Shown here piece after piece: positions 20,625 through 33,700 of a DNA stretch of 64,000 nt. The stretch spans positions 640,001-704,000 of the forward strand of contig CALNXK010000152.1 of assembly GCA_942486035.1 (NCBI GenBank), in the 5' to 3' direction. The position numbers were made by a program, and so were the translations under genes. The notes beneath the pieces are model-generated. The model saw only the letters and a list, made by a program, of their open reading frames with translations, made no database searches and was not told where the DNA came from. The stretch is from Porites lobata (taxonomy: Eukaryota; Cnidaria; Anthozoa; Scleractinia; Poritidae). Every line of letters starts with the position of its first letter. Position 1 is the stretch's first letter.

Positions 20625-21940
20625 CTTACCTTGAACGCGAAATGAGGAAATTACGAACATTTGCGGCCCACATCAGCGTGAACCATTTCGTTTATTTTAT
20701 TTCCTGTTTTTCTGAAAATGAAACACAAGACGTGTCAGCAAAAACTCTGAACTACCGCCCTGTCTCAAAGAAAAGAAAAAAGAGATGAAAATTAAAGAAA
20801 ACAGGAAGTCGGGCAAAACTAAAGAAATCTTAAAAATTCTTCGGTTTTTTGAGCCTCCCACGTACTCACGTAGGAGGTCAATGAATCCCCCACAAAGGTT
20901 AAAATAAATTGCCCCGAGAACAGCTTACAATCCAAACATAAAATCCAAGTAATTCAGTATTCGTACCTGCTTTTCTTTAACCGTGTGACTTGCCGGATAT
21001 GTTCTTAGTGCGACTGTCTTCTGCAGTTAAAGATTCTCGTAGGATTGAAGGTCGCTTACGTTTTTGTAAGCTGTGTAAACTTTAACAGACTCAATAAATA
21101 CCATACGTGGGTCTTGAAATTAACACAAGTCAAAAGTAAATTATCAAGATTTTTTTGTGTTTAGTGGAAATCGCAAAAACTATCCTTAATTACGCGAATC
21201 AGCGGTAATATGAAGTCGCCGATCAAATAAGTAGGTGAAATAATAATAACAAATCACGTATAAAAAGCTGCTCATGCTATATACACTTTTTTTGATCCTC
21301 AAAGGTCATGCAAAACATCACTTTCCTGTTTATTTTTTTTATCTGTTTAAAAATAATATTGCCCACAATAGTGCGCATCAGAGCCACGACTTTTTTAAAA
21401 TTAATATCCTATAATGCCTCTGCCACAATGGCGGGCGATTTTTTTGTGACTTAATTAAAATGTATGTGTCTGTCATAAGAAATGACGAAGTAAAGGCTGT
21501 TATAATTGCATTAATTTTTTGTCTCATCAGCCTTTTCACATCACATATTCACAGTACGCATTATTCCAGTTCTGAAATATGAAATCTGCGTCAAAGCGTT
21601 GAGCCTTCAACGCCTCTGATCCAGACTTGTGCGGCAAAAGGTCGGCTAAAAGCCAGGTCAGTATGTTTTGGCAGTTTCACCACGCACTATTTTTCAAACC
21701 CATTAATACTCCTCTCTTTTTATAGTTAATCCCTGCATCTAGCAGTGTCGTCTATTCAATATTTATCATCAATACTGGGAATATCTTAATGGCGAAGATC
21801 TATCCACGCCAATCTGTAAGAGGGATACATGTACACATAGGAACAAGAGCCATAAGATTATGGCAGAAGTAGCACTATAAAAACAAGAATAATCAGAAAA
21901 AACAGTAATCTGTACAGCAAGAGAGGTAATTTTCATATTT
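20390..21940. repeat. Segmental duplication, copy A (convertase 5' end and intergenic DNA)
   Basis: Aligns in the same order with 42385-45800. Anchors: GAACTAGCCATTTGTTC (exon 1), GTGTCAGCAAAAA, ACAGGAAGTCGG, GCCTCCCACG, GGCTGT(T/G)ATAATTGC, GGGCAAAAGGTC/CGGCAAAAGGTC. The block continues at the BRICHOS promoter (24470-24730 with 46490-46760), after unrelated insertions. Confidence 0.5.
20457..20624 (-). CDS. Convertase exon 1: signal peptide and first half of prodomain
   Basis: 56 codons from ATG 20624-20622 to a GTAGGT donor. MVSKTLICTIVTAQFALTVC is a good signal peptide; YTNKWLVQIKGD and AEADKLAQKHGFVN match the convertase prodomain start. An in-frame ATG 12 codons upstream (20660) exists, but would bury the signal peptide and is less likely. 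Confidence 0.5.
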
Positions 21941-22264
21941 TGTTACTGAAAAGAAGGAAGTTATAGTGTCGTATTAATAGATTGTAAGATCCGTAAATCC
22001 TGACAATCTTCACGATCACGAACCTCCTCAATTCAGGGAGGAGTTTTGGCAAGGAACCGAAACAGTAGGCTGCTCGTCAAACTCTTGGACATCTTGCTAG
22101 AGGGGGGAGGTACATAATAGGGAGGAGGGAGAAATCGGAGCGAAAATGTAGGGAGGAGGGAGAAAGGAGGCTCCTTAAAGATTTCTCTTAGCCGTTGTTG
22201 GTTTTGTATGAGGTGCCATTTTCCCATAGTATTTTCTTCAGTCTAACTAATTAAAAGCCGGGTG

Positions 22265-22790
22265 ATATTGTGTCAAAAAACTGAGGTAGTAGTATTTTAC
22301 GTGCGCATTTGTTTCTCTGTAGACGGGCTCTTTTCCTGTCGGCGAATTTGAACTCAGAGAGGTACTTTCTCACAATAGGAACAGGGTAGCCTCTTTCTAT
22401 CTGGCGATTTTCGAAATTTTTGACACTTTCCTCAAAAGTGGTTTGAGAGCTAGGGATTCAGTCCTTAAACGCCTGAGCGCTTCTTCTTTAATGAAGCATT
22501 TCTTCATGCCTGGTGGTTGACATGAGTACGTGAAAGTCGTCTGTTGGCTTATGTACTCCTGGTTGGTTTATAATGTGTTGCACGTCTAGGATTGGTTCCT
22601 TGTTGAATCTGACCCCGGCCCTTTGTACAGTTTTGTGTCCAAGAAAGTGATCTCTGTTTCTGACTTCTATGCTATGAATTTGATATTAGAGTGAACGTTA
22701 TTTGCCTTTTGCACGATTTTAGCTCTCTATTTTGTCTAGACCTATGTTCCATAGGGATAACACATCGTCAATATATCTTTTCCAAAACGG
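22265..22790 (-). pseudogene. Penelope-like retroelement reverse transcriptase, decayed
   Basis: Minus-strand frames, broken by stops and shifts, give RYIDDVLSLWN (the DD catalytic box), then a segment like HFLGHKTV, PILDVQHI, HKPTDDFHVLMS, EALRRLRT and a final YLSEFKFADRKRA-like stretch (readable as SLSSNSPTGKEP in a shifted frame). This order is that of the 3' half of Penelope-type RT. It lies in the intergenic region between convertase and BRICHOS gene 1 and is absent from the duplicated locus, so it inserted after the duplication or was lost there. Confidence 0.5.
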
Positions 22791-24078
22791 CGGTTCAATT
22801 ACCCTGGGTGCCCAGAGACTTTTTATGCGCGGTTTCGATCTTGTTCGGTAAAGTCTTTATTGTGACCCGGGCGAAAAACTTTTTTTAGCGCGTTTTTTCT
22901 CGCGGCTTCGCCTCTAATGCCTTCTACCTTCGCTCCGAAAGATCTGTGGGCCTGCAGCCGACACTGAAGCATCCCGCTGCTCGTGAGAAAAATCCTCTGG
23001 TGACCAGAGTACGGTTCAATACAACTCTGTCTCAATATTTGGTTTTCTCTCTCAGTCTTATTGGTTTTGTTTTCTTTGTTTTATTTTTCAATGTCCCAAC
23101 TTCATGGGCGTAGCGTGACCATTTTGACAAGTACGCACACGGGTCCACTGATATGGTTTCCAAAACTTCATATAAAATATCGTTTTTGCCAACCCCCCCC
23201 CCCACCCTTGCTTGCTTGCTTGCTTGCTTTTCTTTTTAAATACATATTTCGGCAGTTTACAGGCTTGTTTAAAATAGAACGTGGCATTGAAAAAGCTATT
23301 AAAACGTTCTTTTTTGAGCTGGTACTGGATCGTTTACAAGCACAAGGCGAGGGGCCCTCCCTAAATAAACTTCCAAAGCGCTGAATAATTCACACGAAAT
23401 TCAAAACCTGTTTCAAATAAGATGTTTCGTTCAAATACTAAACGAAAATTTAGCAAAACATTTTATGTTAAGAATAAAAGATTAGCTCTTCTGTCACCTT
23501 TATTTTTTCGCCTGTCACTTAAGAAAAATGTCCACTTAAAGCGTACTTTTTCTGTGCAGAAATTTGGAGTTGAAATGCATCGGTCAGTGAAAGAATTGCG
23601 ACGTGTGCGTGGTTGAGTAAATTCTCCGCATAGTCTGATCCATGATTACCCAGTTGAGCGACATTAACGTAATCTTAATTGTTAGAATTTTTTGACATTT
23701 GTAGAGAGAGAGAAAATTAAAAAAAGCAGTAGCTTTTGGATGGAAAAACTTTTCAGATAAATCTTGAAAGGAATTATAATCATGCAGTCAGGATCGATTC
23801 TTTGTGGCGACTAATGTGTTTGCATGAATTTCCCCAGTCCGCCTTCGTTTTCAGGAATACGCTATGTTTTCTTTTTAACAATTCTGATGCACACATCAGC
23901 AGGCTAACTGCTCATTTCGTCTTTCAAGCATTTAAAAGACGAAAGAAATATAATTAACTCTACCATTCCATTATATCTTCATTTCCTTAAATTTAGCTGT
24001 TTATTGTTATTTTAATCGGTATCACCTGTACAAAATGATAATGCTGAAGAAACTTGTTGTTGTAAGTTGTTGTTGCTG
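22791..24078. other. Intergenic, nothing recognised
   Basis: Includes a (CTTG)n run near 23210. Small open frames lack any family resemblance. Confidence 0.5.
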
Positions 24079-24087
24079 TTAAATGGC

Positions 24088-24195
24088 TAGCCTGTGAGCA
24101 AGCTCTCCTATTTGGGCAAGCGAAGTGAGCCTCGCGAGAACGCGCGAGCGAGACTCTCTTCATTCGCCCAAATAGGAGAGCTTGCTCGCAGGCTA
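24088..24195. mobile_element. TAGCCTG foldback element, 108 bp
   Basis: TAGCCTGTGAGCAAGCTCTC and its inverted copy GAGAGCTTGCTCGCAGGCTA form nearly the whole element, paired inward through CTATTTGGGC. TTAAATGGC flanks both sides (24079-24087, 24196-24204), a perfect 9-bp target duplication. It lies ~0.4 kb upstream of the BRICHOS gene 1 promoter. Confidence 0.5.
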
Positions 24196-24248
24196 TTAAA
24201 TGGCTTTTACTTATAACAGAAACGTTTTTAAAAAATCCTGCCAATTTC

Positions 24249-24272
24249 TCGACTACGCACGTGCGTAGTCGA
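24249..24272. promoter_or_regulatory. 24-bp perfect palindrome with CACGTG core
   Basis: The half-site TCGACTACGCAC is followed at once by its reverse complement. The centre GCACGTGC contains an E-box. It lies about 350 bp upstream of the TATA box of BRICHOS gene 1 and has no counterpart upstream of gene 2. Regulatory function is a guess. Confidence 0.5.
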
Positions 24273-24605
24273 AGGGAAACATGCTGCAAACAGTAAATGT
24301 GCCAAATACTACTGACAATTAAGCCGAAACCTAAAAAGGAAACAAAGAAAATTATATCCTTTGTCTCAGATTCGTTGCATGCGAAGCGCTGAAATATCGT
24401 TGTCAATCTTCGCTTAATCGCCTTTATCACAGACGAAAATCATTGACAAGCTTTTTTGTTTGTGGTTTCTTTTTGACTAGGTTTCAACTCGCCCCACCAG
24501 AAGATGAGTGCATTTTTAGTGAGCATTGATTCCTATCTGTAGCTTCCTGTCATTGTAAAAGGAATTCAAGTGTTCCTGTCAAATCTTCAACACCTCCTAC
24601 TCTCT

Positions 24606-24613
24606 TTATAAAG
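24606..24613 (+). promoter_or_regulatory. TATA box of BRICHOS gene 1
   Basis: TTATAAAG followed by ACG, conserved in gene 2 as TATATAAAGACG at 46627. The ATG lies 118 bp downstream; the 5' UTR block CCTCTGACACCAA is also shared with gene 2. Confidence 0.5.
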
Positions 24614-24723
24614 ACGTTACCACAAAGGCAGTTCCAGTTTGTATTGCAGTAGTTGTGCTGCTGCCTCTGACACCAAGCTAATAAACAGAAGCTAATCAAC
24701 CTCAACGGAGATATCACCGTAAA

Positions 24724-24726
24724 ATG
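24724..24726 (+). CDS. BRICHOS gene 1 exon 1 coding part: ATG only
   Basis: The start codon is the last codon before a GTAGGA donor. Gene 2 has the same layout (ATG then GTAAGA). Exon 2 of this gene has no Met at all, so this ATG is needed. Confidence 0.5.
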
Positions 24727-27700
24727 GTAGGATTGTTAAAATATCAAGAGATAATGTTTTTAGTCGCAAGTAGTGCATTGATGTTGCAGGCGTTTGTTTT
24801 TACGGGTTAGGTCACTGAGCCTTGAATCGATTTGGGGACCTTCTCCTCTTTATTTCCTATCACAAGTACGATTCCTAAGACCATGTGTCATAGATAACGG
24901 GAGATGAAGTACTCTACCTAAATCCTATGGTCACTTTCTGGCTTGAAAGCAATGGTGGTGTTAGTTGTTAAATGTGGTCTTTTGTGCCCCCATTTCATGG
25001 TTACTCATGTCATTTGTATTATTTTTTTTTTAGGCTTACCGTGCGGTTAAGTCTTTGGGGTTTTTATTTCTTATCTACTACATCCATTCCACTATCTCGT
25101 CTCAGGTATGTGAAGAAGGAATAACTTTTGTAACTATCCTTGACTAGCAAAAGTCCCTTCCATGGAATGTTTCCTCTCAATGTTTGATGTTTAGCCAAGA
25201 CTAAAAGCGAAGCTTCCGTTAATATGACTTATAACTCGCTAAAAACAAATTATAAGCCGTTGCAAAGAAATCTGCGGATACCTTGTTTTGACGTACGGTT
25301 GTCAATTGACCATCCAATATTAGTAAGATACAGTAAAAACACGCATATAAAAACCTATTGCTTTAAGAACTTTAACAAGCTAAAATTTGTCATTTACAGC
25401 AGTTACCTTTACTAACACGCGCCCTCGATTTTTTTTTCTTCCGTTCAAACCTGCGGTTTGGTAGACGTCAATCAACCGTTACCATGGTTTTCACGCGTTG
25501 GCCAACAGAAGATTCTTTCCCCGTTTCTCGAGCATTCGGAGGAACATTCCGGCGTTTAAGCCGTTTTTGTAATATTTTGCTAAAGGATGACTGACACCGC
25601 TTCATTTCAAGATCACGAGAAGTAAGAATTTGTTGAGTGTTTGTTGGAGGAAACTCAAATTATCAACTTATTTACACTGTATTGACATAAGCTTTCTCAA
25701 TACACGTTCGCAACTCGTCTGAGTTCTTGGTACTGCAGGTAGTTCTGGATTCTATTCGATAACATGAAGAATGATAAGTAGAAATTCATTTTCGAAAACA
25801 GCCTCCATTCAGAGAAAAACGTTTTTCCCTTGTCGGTGTGATATCTTTTGTTTCTTTGATTTCTACTCCTTGGCGAATCGTCCACGGCTCTCCGCATGTT
25901 TTCATACAATCAAATAAATAAATAACCTGAAAACTTTTACGTATTAAACTATAGAGACTCTTTCGGCTATTTCACCCAGCTCGCAGAGACCTCGTTGTTT
26001 TAACAATGAATGTAATCCTTCATGTTAATGAAATAATTAAAACCGCTGTCGTCATTCGAAATTATTCTTTAATTAAAGTCTTCGCCCTTCATTCAGCGAC
26101 GAGGGAACCTTCTCTGTCAGAGCGCGTGAGAAAACCATGGAAACAGCTAGTTGATTGACGTCCACGAAAACTCAGGTTTCAACGGACAGAAAAAACCCCT
26201 AGAGGGCGCGTGTTAGTGGTAACCGCTGTAAATACCCAAAAATATACGAATCTGTTCAGCCTGGCGAAGAAAAAAAGGTTCTTATGGAGAAAAAAAAACA
26301 TCACTCCAATTGATGGTCAAAATTCTGGATTTTAATTGTGTTTGAGACTTCTGACAAGAAGTTATATTGTGTGTATGTTTTCTTTCATTTACATTTGTTT
26401 GGATTCTCATCAGAAATATGTTTTCCTTAAAGCTAAGGTGCAATATAGACGATTTAAAATCGAAAATATCCATATATTTCTGGCAATGGTCAGACACTAC
26501 GAGCTACTACGAAAACCTCAGAAAATAAGAACCTATTAAGAACATAATCAGCCTAAATTGGGAAAACCTACCCTAAAATTCTAGGTTCTTATATGCGGTT
26601 TTTTACTGTATACACCGACGTTGACTAATAAGATGGACGCAAGCTTCATGTCTGGGACTCCCTTCATATCCCTTGAATAGTTTCCCCTTCCCCTACCCAG
26701 AGTCTGCACGGACGGACGGAACAACGGGCGTACACTAACGTCGTCACCAAAATTTTTCTGATTGGTGAGTTTCCAAATACTATTCAAATCAAGGACTTCG
26801 CTGCAGGCTCTTCGCGCGAGGAAGCTCCGCTATGATTTTCGCCCTCGTAAAGTGATAGAATACAGGGTGCTAAGTTCGTCAAAATTTAGGTAAATGATCG
26901 ATTAAGCGCCGCACCTTTACCGAAAATTATGTAGAAGACCCGCTCTCGAATAAGCCCCGCGGCGCTAATTTGGGTATTTACAAATTAACGTCCCACCTTT
27001 GTTACAGCGCTTGATATAAAGAGATGTTAAAACCATATCGCTTGAGAAATAAGACCCCGACCGATTCGTAAGTTCTAAAGATTTAGGGAAACTCTTGAAA
27101 CCGGGTTCATATAACAGTTCGAGGTGCACATTTTTTATACTAAACTGTGCATAAGTACGAACATTAACCACAAAGGACTGCAAACGAATGTGCCGAAGAA
27201 CGTAGGATCTATGAAGATCTGATCAGCAAAAATAGTTAAATTAACTTTGCAAGACATTAACTATGACACCGAGAGAACTCAAAACAGAGCGGGATTGTAG
27301 CCATTGACAGCTGTTTCGCTATTATTGTAGCTAGTACTTACCTCTTTTTACTTCTCTCTATATTTCCCTTAGTGTTTTGTTGAAGCGCCGCTTTCGTATA
27401 AGTGCCGCGGCGCTTAATCGATCATTTACAGTACTCACTAAGGGCCGTTTATAATTTATGTGATGGGGGAAGGCGGGGGGGGGGGGGGCTATGGGGCCAT
27501 TAATTTTCATCCAAAACATTTAGGTGGCCCATCGAAATTCAATTGGTACTCTGTATAGGGGGAGGGGGAACAGAGAAAAAGTACGAGACTGACATGGGAG
27601 ATCGATGTTTATTAAAGTCCAATGAAATATCAGGTGATCTCCCGCGCGAACAAGTGATACATGTATCTTCACGTGTGAAAATAACATGTTTTATTTGTTA

Positions 27701-30700
27701 CATATCATCACAAAGCCTTGCAAATACATTCGGTTAATACGTGAAAACTCCTTCTAGTCAACCCAAATGATTCTGACACCTGTGGTCATAGGATGAAGCT
27801 CGTGGCCCTTCGACCACTTCTGGTACATGTACTGTATTAGTTGTAATTTTGTTTTTGTTTTGTTTTGTTTGTTTTTTTTTTTTTGAGTATTTGTTACCTT
27901 TGCCATTCAGCATTTTTAGGTTTAGAATAACAAAGTAGCTATAAGGGAATGTATCATGTGTAGGGGGTTTACGAGCAATTCGCTCGCTGAGCGTAGAGGT
28001 ACCAGGTATCTGTTTTTACATCTTGTTGTTCTTTAATCTTTACAGGGGCTGTTATGTCTTCTTTAAAGCATCACTTAACGAATTCTGCTAGACAACTAAC
28101 TGTAACTAATCTCAACTACTCTCTCTTTTGTGCTAAACACTGGCAACTTATATAAGTAAAACGTAGGTACGTTTAGGCTTGCTGACCATAAGAGTTACAA
28201 ACGCTTTTCCGAGTGACTTAAACGAATTTCCTGTTGATAACCAAAGTGGAATAAACAGACCCATAAGAAAACCAATGAAAGCGTGACAGCTAAATCCACG
28301 AGGCTCTACCTCAAACCAAAACAGGAACTCAGATGTAGGTAACAATCAAGGTCAGCGACGGTTCCAAAACGTGCCCACTTCACAGGGGCGGATCTAGGGG
28401 GAGGGTGCAGGGGGTGCGCACCCCCCCCCCCGAGATGACCTGCGGTTTTATAATACAACTGGTATTCTGCGAAAAAAAAACTATGTGGTTTATTGGTGTT
28501 GAAGTAGAGCAAGAGACGAGTGCAGTCCCTCCTAAAAAAAATCCTGGATCCGCCCCTGCTTCAAGTACTGACAATCAAATTTAATAAATGACATTCATGT
28601 TGAAAAACTACTTCAAAAGGTAATAGAATTTGAATACCTGTCGACACAAATACGGATTCTGAACCTTGATCTATAAACTGATCATAACAAGACTCTAGTC
28701 ACAAGTGAAACGTCAAGCACAAACACGAAATAAACTTAAAATAACCTTCAAAATACTTCACAACACATGCAAATGATGTACTATAATTCATTTATAAAGC
28801 TTTAAAATTTAAACTGTCCACTATGTTTTTTCCATTCAGATGTTATATAATAAAGTCACAATAAATAATCTATTTTATGCAATATTAAGTTCAAGTTATA
28901 AAAAAAACTTCATTGGCTTAAATATTGTTTGTATCAGCAATTCAAAGATATTTTAAAGCAAATATGGTAGATTGCTGGTGATAGGAGTTGTGGTAGAGAG
29001 GAAGGGGGAGAGATGGTCATGGTGTTTTACCTTTGTTCGCAAGCTCTCATGAGAGGTGGCGGGTAGCAGATAAAAATATCTTACATCATCAGGGAGGGGG
29101 TTGGGGGCTAGGAAAAAAATATTTAAGAAAAAAAATTATGAACGGTCCCAAACCACTTTTAATTTGGAAGCCGTCACTCATCACCTTATCGGTTTTTTTT
29201 TTTTTTGTTAGCACATACTTGAAATAGAGGAGAAGGGAACTAAGTTTGCGGAAGGAATCGAAATTGATGAACAGAGAAATGTGGCAGTCTTCCGAGTCCC
29301 TGCTCACAATGACGTCCTGGGAGCTGACTTCTACAACGATTTTCAGATGGTAAGTGTCTGAAATTTTTCATTGACATCCGTTACCGAGTCGCCGCACCGT
29401 GACGGCAAAACAAATCACGTTGAGGGAACGAAAACCTAACCAGTAAACATTGTGTTAGTGTGCTAACCCTGAACTTGTCACCGCTGAGAAAACGATGACT
29501 TTCTTACCCTGGAACTTAGGGAAGCAAACAATTTCTTTTCCCTCGTGTTTGAGTTAGAAATAAGTCATACATACGACGGTGCTCCAACATAAGCGAGAAG
29601 GAAGGAAACATCAGGACTCGAGAAAAAACCAAACTAACTTTTTCCCGAGGGACATGACGATTTGAGGCTCCGTATGCTGTCTGTTTGCTGGAGTTGCAGG
29701 GTAAAAAATTTAAAGTTTTTTTCATGATATATTCCTAGACTGTCGCTTTAACAGCGACAAAGAATAAAGGGTGAATCAAAACAATTAATGTCGGTACTAA
29801 AGAAACGAAACTATTTCATGTATTTATCTGCATCTTTTTTAGCGGAGCTCCGCGCGCGAAGAGCGCCGCGAAGCACCATGGGTAAATAAATCTACCCGTC
29901 CCAGAAAATTTGGTTATCACGTGACCGACCGACCGAGCGACTGACCGACCGTCCGTCCGCACCACAGGCATACCAATGTTTATTTTCACACTTTCTAGCT
30001 ACTTTGGGAGCCCGGGAGAAAGCTGATTGCACATCAATGTTGTCATCAATTGACAGCTGTCAAAACAGGGTATCCGCTGACCAGTATCACCTGACCGTAT
30101 CACGGGCTCAGGTGTCGACCCATCAAGGTCGAGTATTTTTGAAGTTATCCCTTGCCAATTTACTCGTTTTCAAATGATCGCAGGCTCACGTTTACTTTTT
30201 TTTTCATAAATTCATATCAAATATGCTGTGTTTATGTCAGTATCGCCCCGCACTATTACGATTTTGATTTCAAACTGACCTCAGACGCAAAAATTCAGCC
30301 AGTTTTTGTGTCTAGTGCGAAGCACAGACACTATGAGAAAACGCTAAAATCCTCTGGTAAGTGCTTCATATGTGGCAAATTATTACGTCATACGAATAAA
30401 GTTTCACTGAGGTTTCTCCTACGTGACACATTACATGAAGCGATCTTTACTGGGTACCAGGAGGGTAATATCATCGATAATCACTCGTAATTTCTTTGTG
30501 ACCCGAAATAAACAACCAATGACAATCGGAACCAATCGAATGTGTATTAGTAGAGACGACAATTGCGCCAACACCATGTGCTTTCCACGACAACTCCCGA
30601 CAACTGCAAGAAAACTCTCTACGACGATTTGCTTTCGTTGCTTTCTTCGACTTGTGTGATACGAGTTGTCCTATCAGTAAGTTACCTTTTAGTTTCTTAC

Positions 30701-33700
30701 TTTGTGATGAATGTCTTAAGACGTATTTTCTCAGTATGCCACAGCTTTCGAAATATGTGTCAATCCTGCTGAATGAAAGGTTTCGAAAGGTGCTTCAAAG
30801 TTGAAGATCAAGGTACTTGGCGCCGACAAACTCTCCATGCTGCAATTTTGCGACCGCCTGCGAAGAGGATACAAATTAAGCTTTTAAATATGAGCCACAT
30901 TTGGGGAAAGAAAAGCCCGTTATGGGAAATATTGAGCCCCTTTTGGGGATAACAAAGCCCGCTGAGGGATTAAATAAGCCCTTCCGGGAAATTTAAACGG
31001 CAGAAAATCTTTCGCCGCTGAAGGATTTAATGTGAAAAAACTTTTCAATAGCCAAACATATACGAAAGCTGTGGCGATTTCCTTCAGACAAAGTCATACT
31101 AGAACTCGTAATCTTGTTAAATATCACCCAAGGGTCGTTTTTACTGAATCTTTCCATGCAATGGTTAGCACTGATCAGGAGGTGTGCTCGCCGTGTGAGA
31201 GAGAATTTGATAGACATTACAAAGTACAGGAAAAACGTCATAGAGACCGAGAGCCGTCAAGATTACCGATAAAAAAGATTGTGAGCTCCATGAAAAAGAG
31301 AAAAGCTAGACGCAAGGTGAAGCGCATTTTCAGGAAATTTACTCCTAAATCTTCACTTTGTTCAAGTTTAGCGACTGACTATGTTATGTAACATACGTAC
31401 ACAGATGCCTCTGTTTTTTTTACCGACTTTGCAAATCTTAAAAGATGGGCAGCAAACAAGTTGTTACAAAATAGTAAACTAGCAAGTATGCATTGTTTAG
31501 TTAAGCACAAAACAGTGAAATCATGTAGCTGTACCAAAAGATATTGTGTATCGAAAATGAAGCTTTTGATATCCGGTGATATCGAGTTAAATCCAGGCCT
31601 TGAGCAAAATGTCTGTGATCAAACTGCATTGTCAGTAGGTTCCACCTTATTGTTAAACTATCGATTAGGTCAGCTGGGATTGAGACCTCTTGATAACTTT
31701 TTGTATTTCTCATTTACAACTAGTTGCCTTGAAATAAAGTTGTGTTCAATTCATTTCATCGTTACCACTGTGATGTTAAAAATAACAAATTCATAATAGT
31801 TAGCACCACTTCCAGAAAAATGTCTGCAATAATTTCAACCACACCCCAAAGCAGACCAACCTCTACTCCTCCTTACTTTTCTATCACCTTCAACTCGTTT
31901 GTTAGTTCTAGCCATATTTCTTTGCTAGACTGTTGGAGCTTCACATTATACCCCAGCCTCCACTCCTGTACTCTATGGCGGATAAATCCTAATTGCATTC
32001 ACGAAGTCTAACGCAATCCTATATAACCATATACACATTACTCAATTACCCAGCACTAGACACATGTACGCAATGCGGACCTATTTTTTTAAAAATACTT
32101 GCGGGGAAGACCTTTTCTTAACATGGTCACGTGTTGGTCACGCTCCACGACCAATTTTTATGCTCTGATTAGTTAAAATTTGACAGGTGAGTTCATGCGT
32201 AAAATTCATGCAGCATCTTGAAAGTTGTTTACTTTGACAGCTGAAGCTGACAGAGTTTTGAGTCAACTTGTGATGTTTTTAACTGTCTTTTTCCACTGGA
32301 TGTAAAAAATGAAATACAGCTGCTATCAAGAGCATTCTCTTATTCATGGCTGGTTTGTTTATTGGGTTTTTGGTTTAGAAATGCGCCGTTTGTCAAAGCC
32401 GATAATCCTATATCGGATGGCATCGTTTTTGTTTTTCACCTTGCTGGCTGCGTACGAGAATTATAAAGGCTCAAGCGATCCTTGCCTTGCTTGATAGCTT
32501 TCAGGAGCTGCATCTCGAAATGTGGCAAGCCTGAGTAATTATTGTATTTATATCTAGTTTCATGAAGTCCAGCGGCGTAGTTTATGAAGCTAGTTTGTGC
32601 ACGTTTGTATTAAGATTTGACTGAGACACTGATCTGACCTAGTATGAGGCTTGATATAAGCTTAAGCTTACAGAACTTTCAAAGCCTTTAGTCGATTTTA
32701 ATTCTCCGTAAATAGAAAGAAAAAACTTTCCGAAGAATATTTAGTTATAATTTTGGCTGTAGAAAGAAAGCTTTGAGCGATCTTCTTGTCGTGAGTTCAT
32801 CTTTGAAAACAGCAAACACCGGGAAACCTGCGGCTTAAAACATAATCTTTAAGCTTACTAGTAAAGACTTGAGGATTCTAAGAGACACTTAAATACTCAT
32901 CTGTTTTCGTGAATGAAAATTGTTTTCTCTGTAAATGTTCTACCGAATTATATTTCTTTATTGATCGTTGGTAGTCTCAAAAGTGTAATTTTCATCGCTT
33001 TAATTTGCCGTTTGTTTTCAGGCGCTCATAAACATCGCTTGCAGGAGTACTCAAAATGCCGAGCGTATCAAACGCTTTTTAAGATTAAAACCATGAATAA
33101 AAAATAGACTCAATAAATTCTTTATCACGTTGAAGCGTAACTCTTTTAAAATTTCTTCGCAAATTTGGCGCTTGTCAAAAGTTAGAACCGGCTGGCCGTA
33201 TAGGTGATTTTGGAAATTTGTTGAACGGTTTCGCTAATTAAAAGTCCACGTGTGCTTCGATGGTCCTGAATATTGAATGAATGTAATTTGTCTTGAAAAA
33301 CTGTGAAATACTGCAATTTGTACGAGGTCTGTATGATAATAACATCGCCTCATGGTACTCTTTCTCCTCAGATGTGGTGTATAAAAAAAAAATAAAAGAT
33401 TGGTTTGCACGCACCCAGATTTATTGGCAAGAATTTGTAAACTTGTCGAACGCAAAGAGTTCGGCCTGATATGTTTTCCACGAATTTGTTTTCCACACCT
33501 TATCTACTGTGATCAAGAGCCATTATTGCTCTTAAATGTGAGCGAAGACTATTTTATGGGTGGACATATCAACTCGATACAAGATTTGTTTCACTCCAAA
33601 ATCACTTAGCTTTAATTCCCTCAAAAGTCACATGAATGTGCCCTTAAGTTAACTGATTTGTGGAATACGCAACGCTCGTTATGGTGAGGAGCGTTGCGTG

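Larger units (their letters stand above)
25106..29211. other. BRICHOS gene 1 intron 2
   Basis: About 4.1 kb. It holds two MITEs (26890-27429 and 28383-28558), a poly-G tract near 27476 and T-rich tracts near 27870. No gene inside it was recognised. Confidence 0.5.

Noticed and set aside
24085..24200. Hairpin as a small RNA gene or terminator
   Set aside because: Perfect 9-bp flanking duplication shows it is a transposed foldback element.
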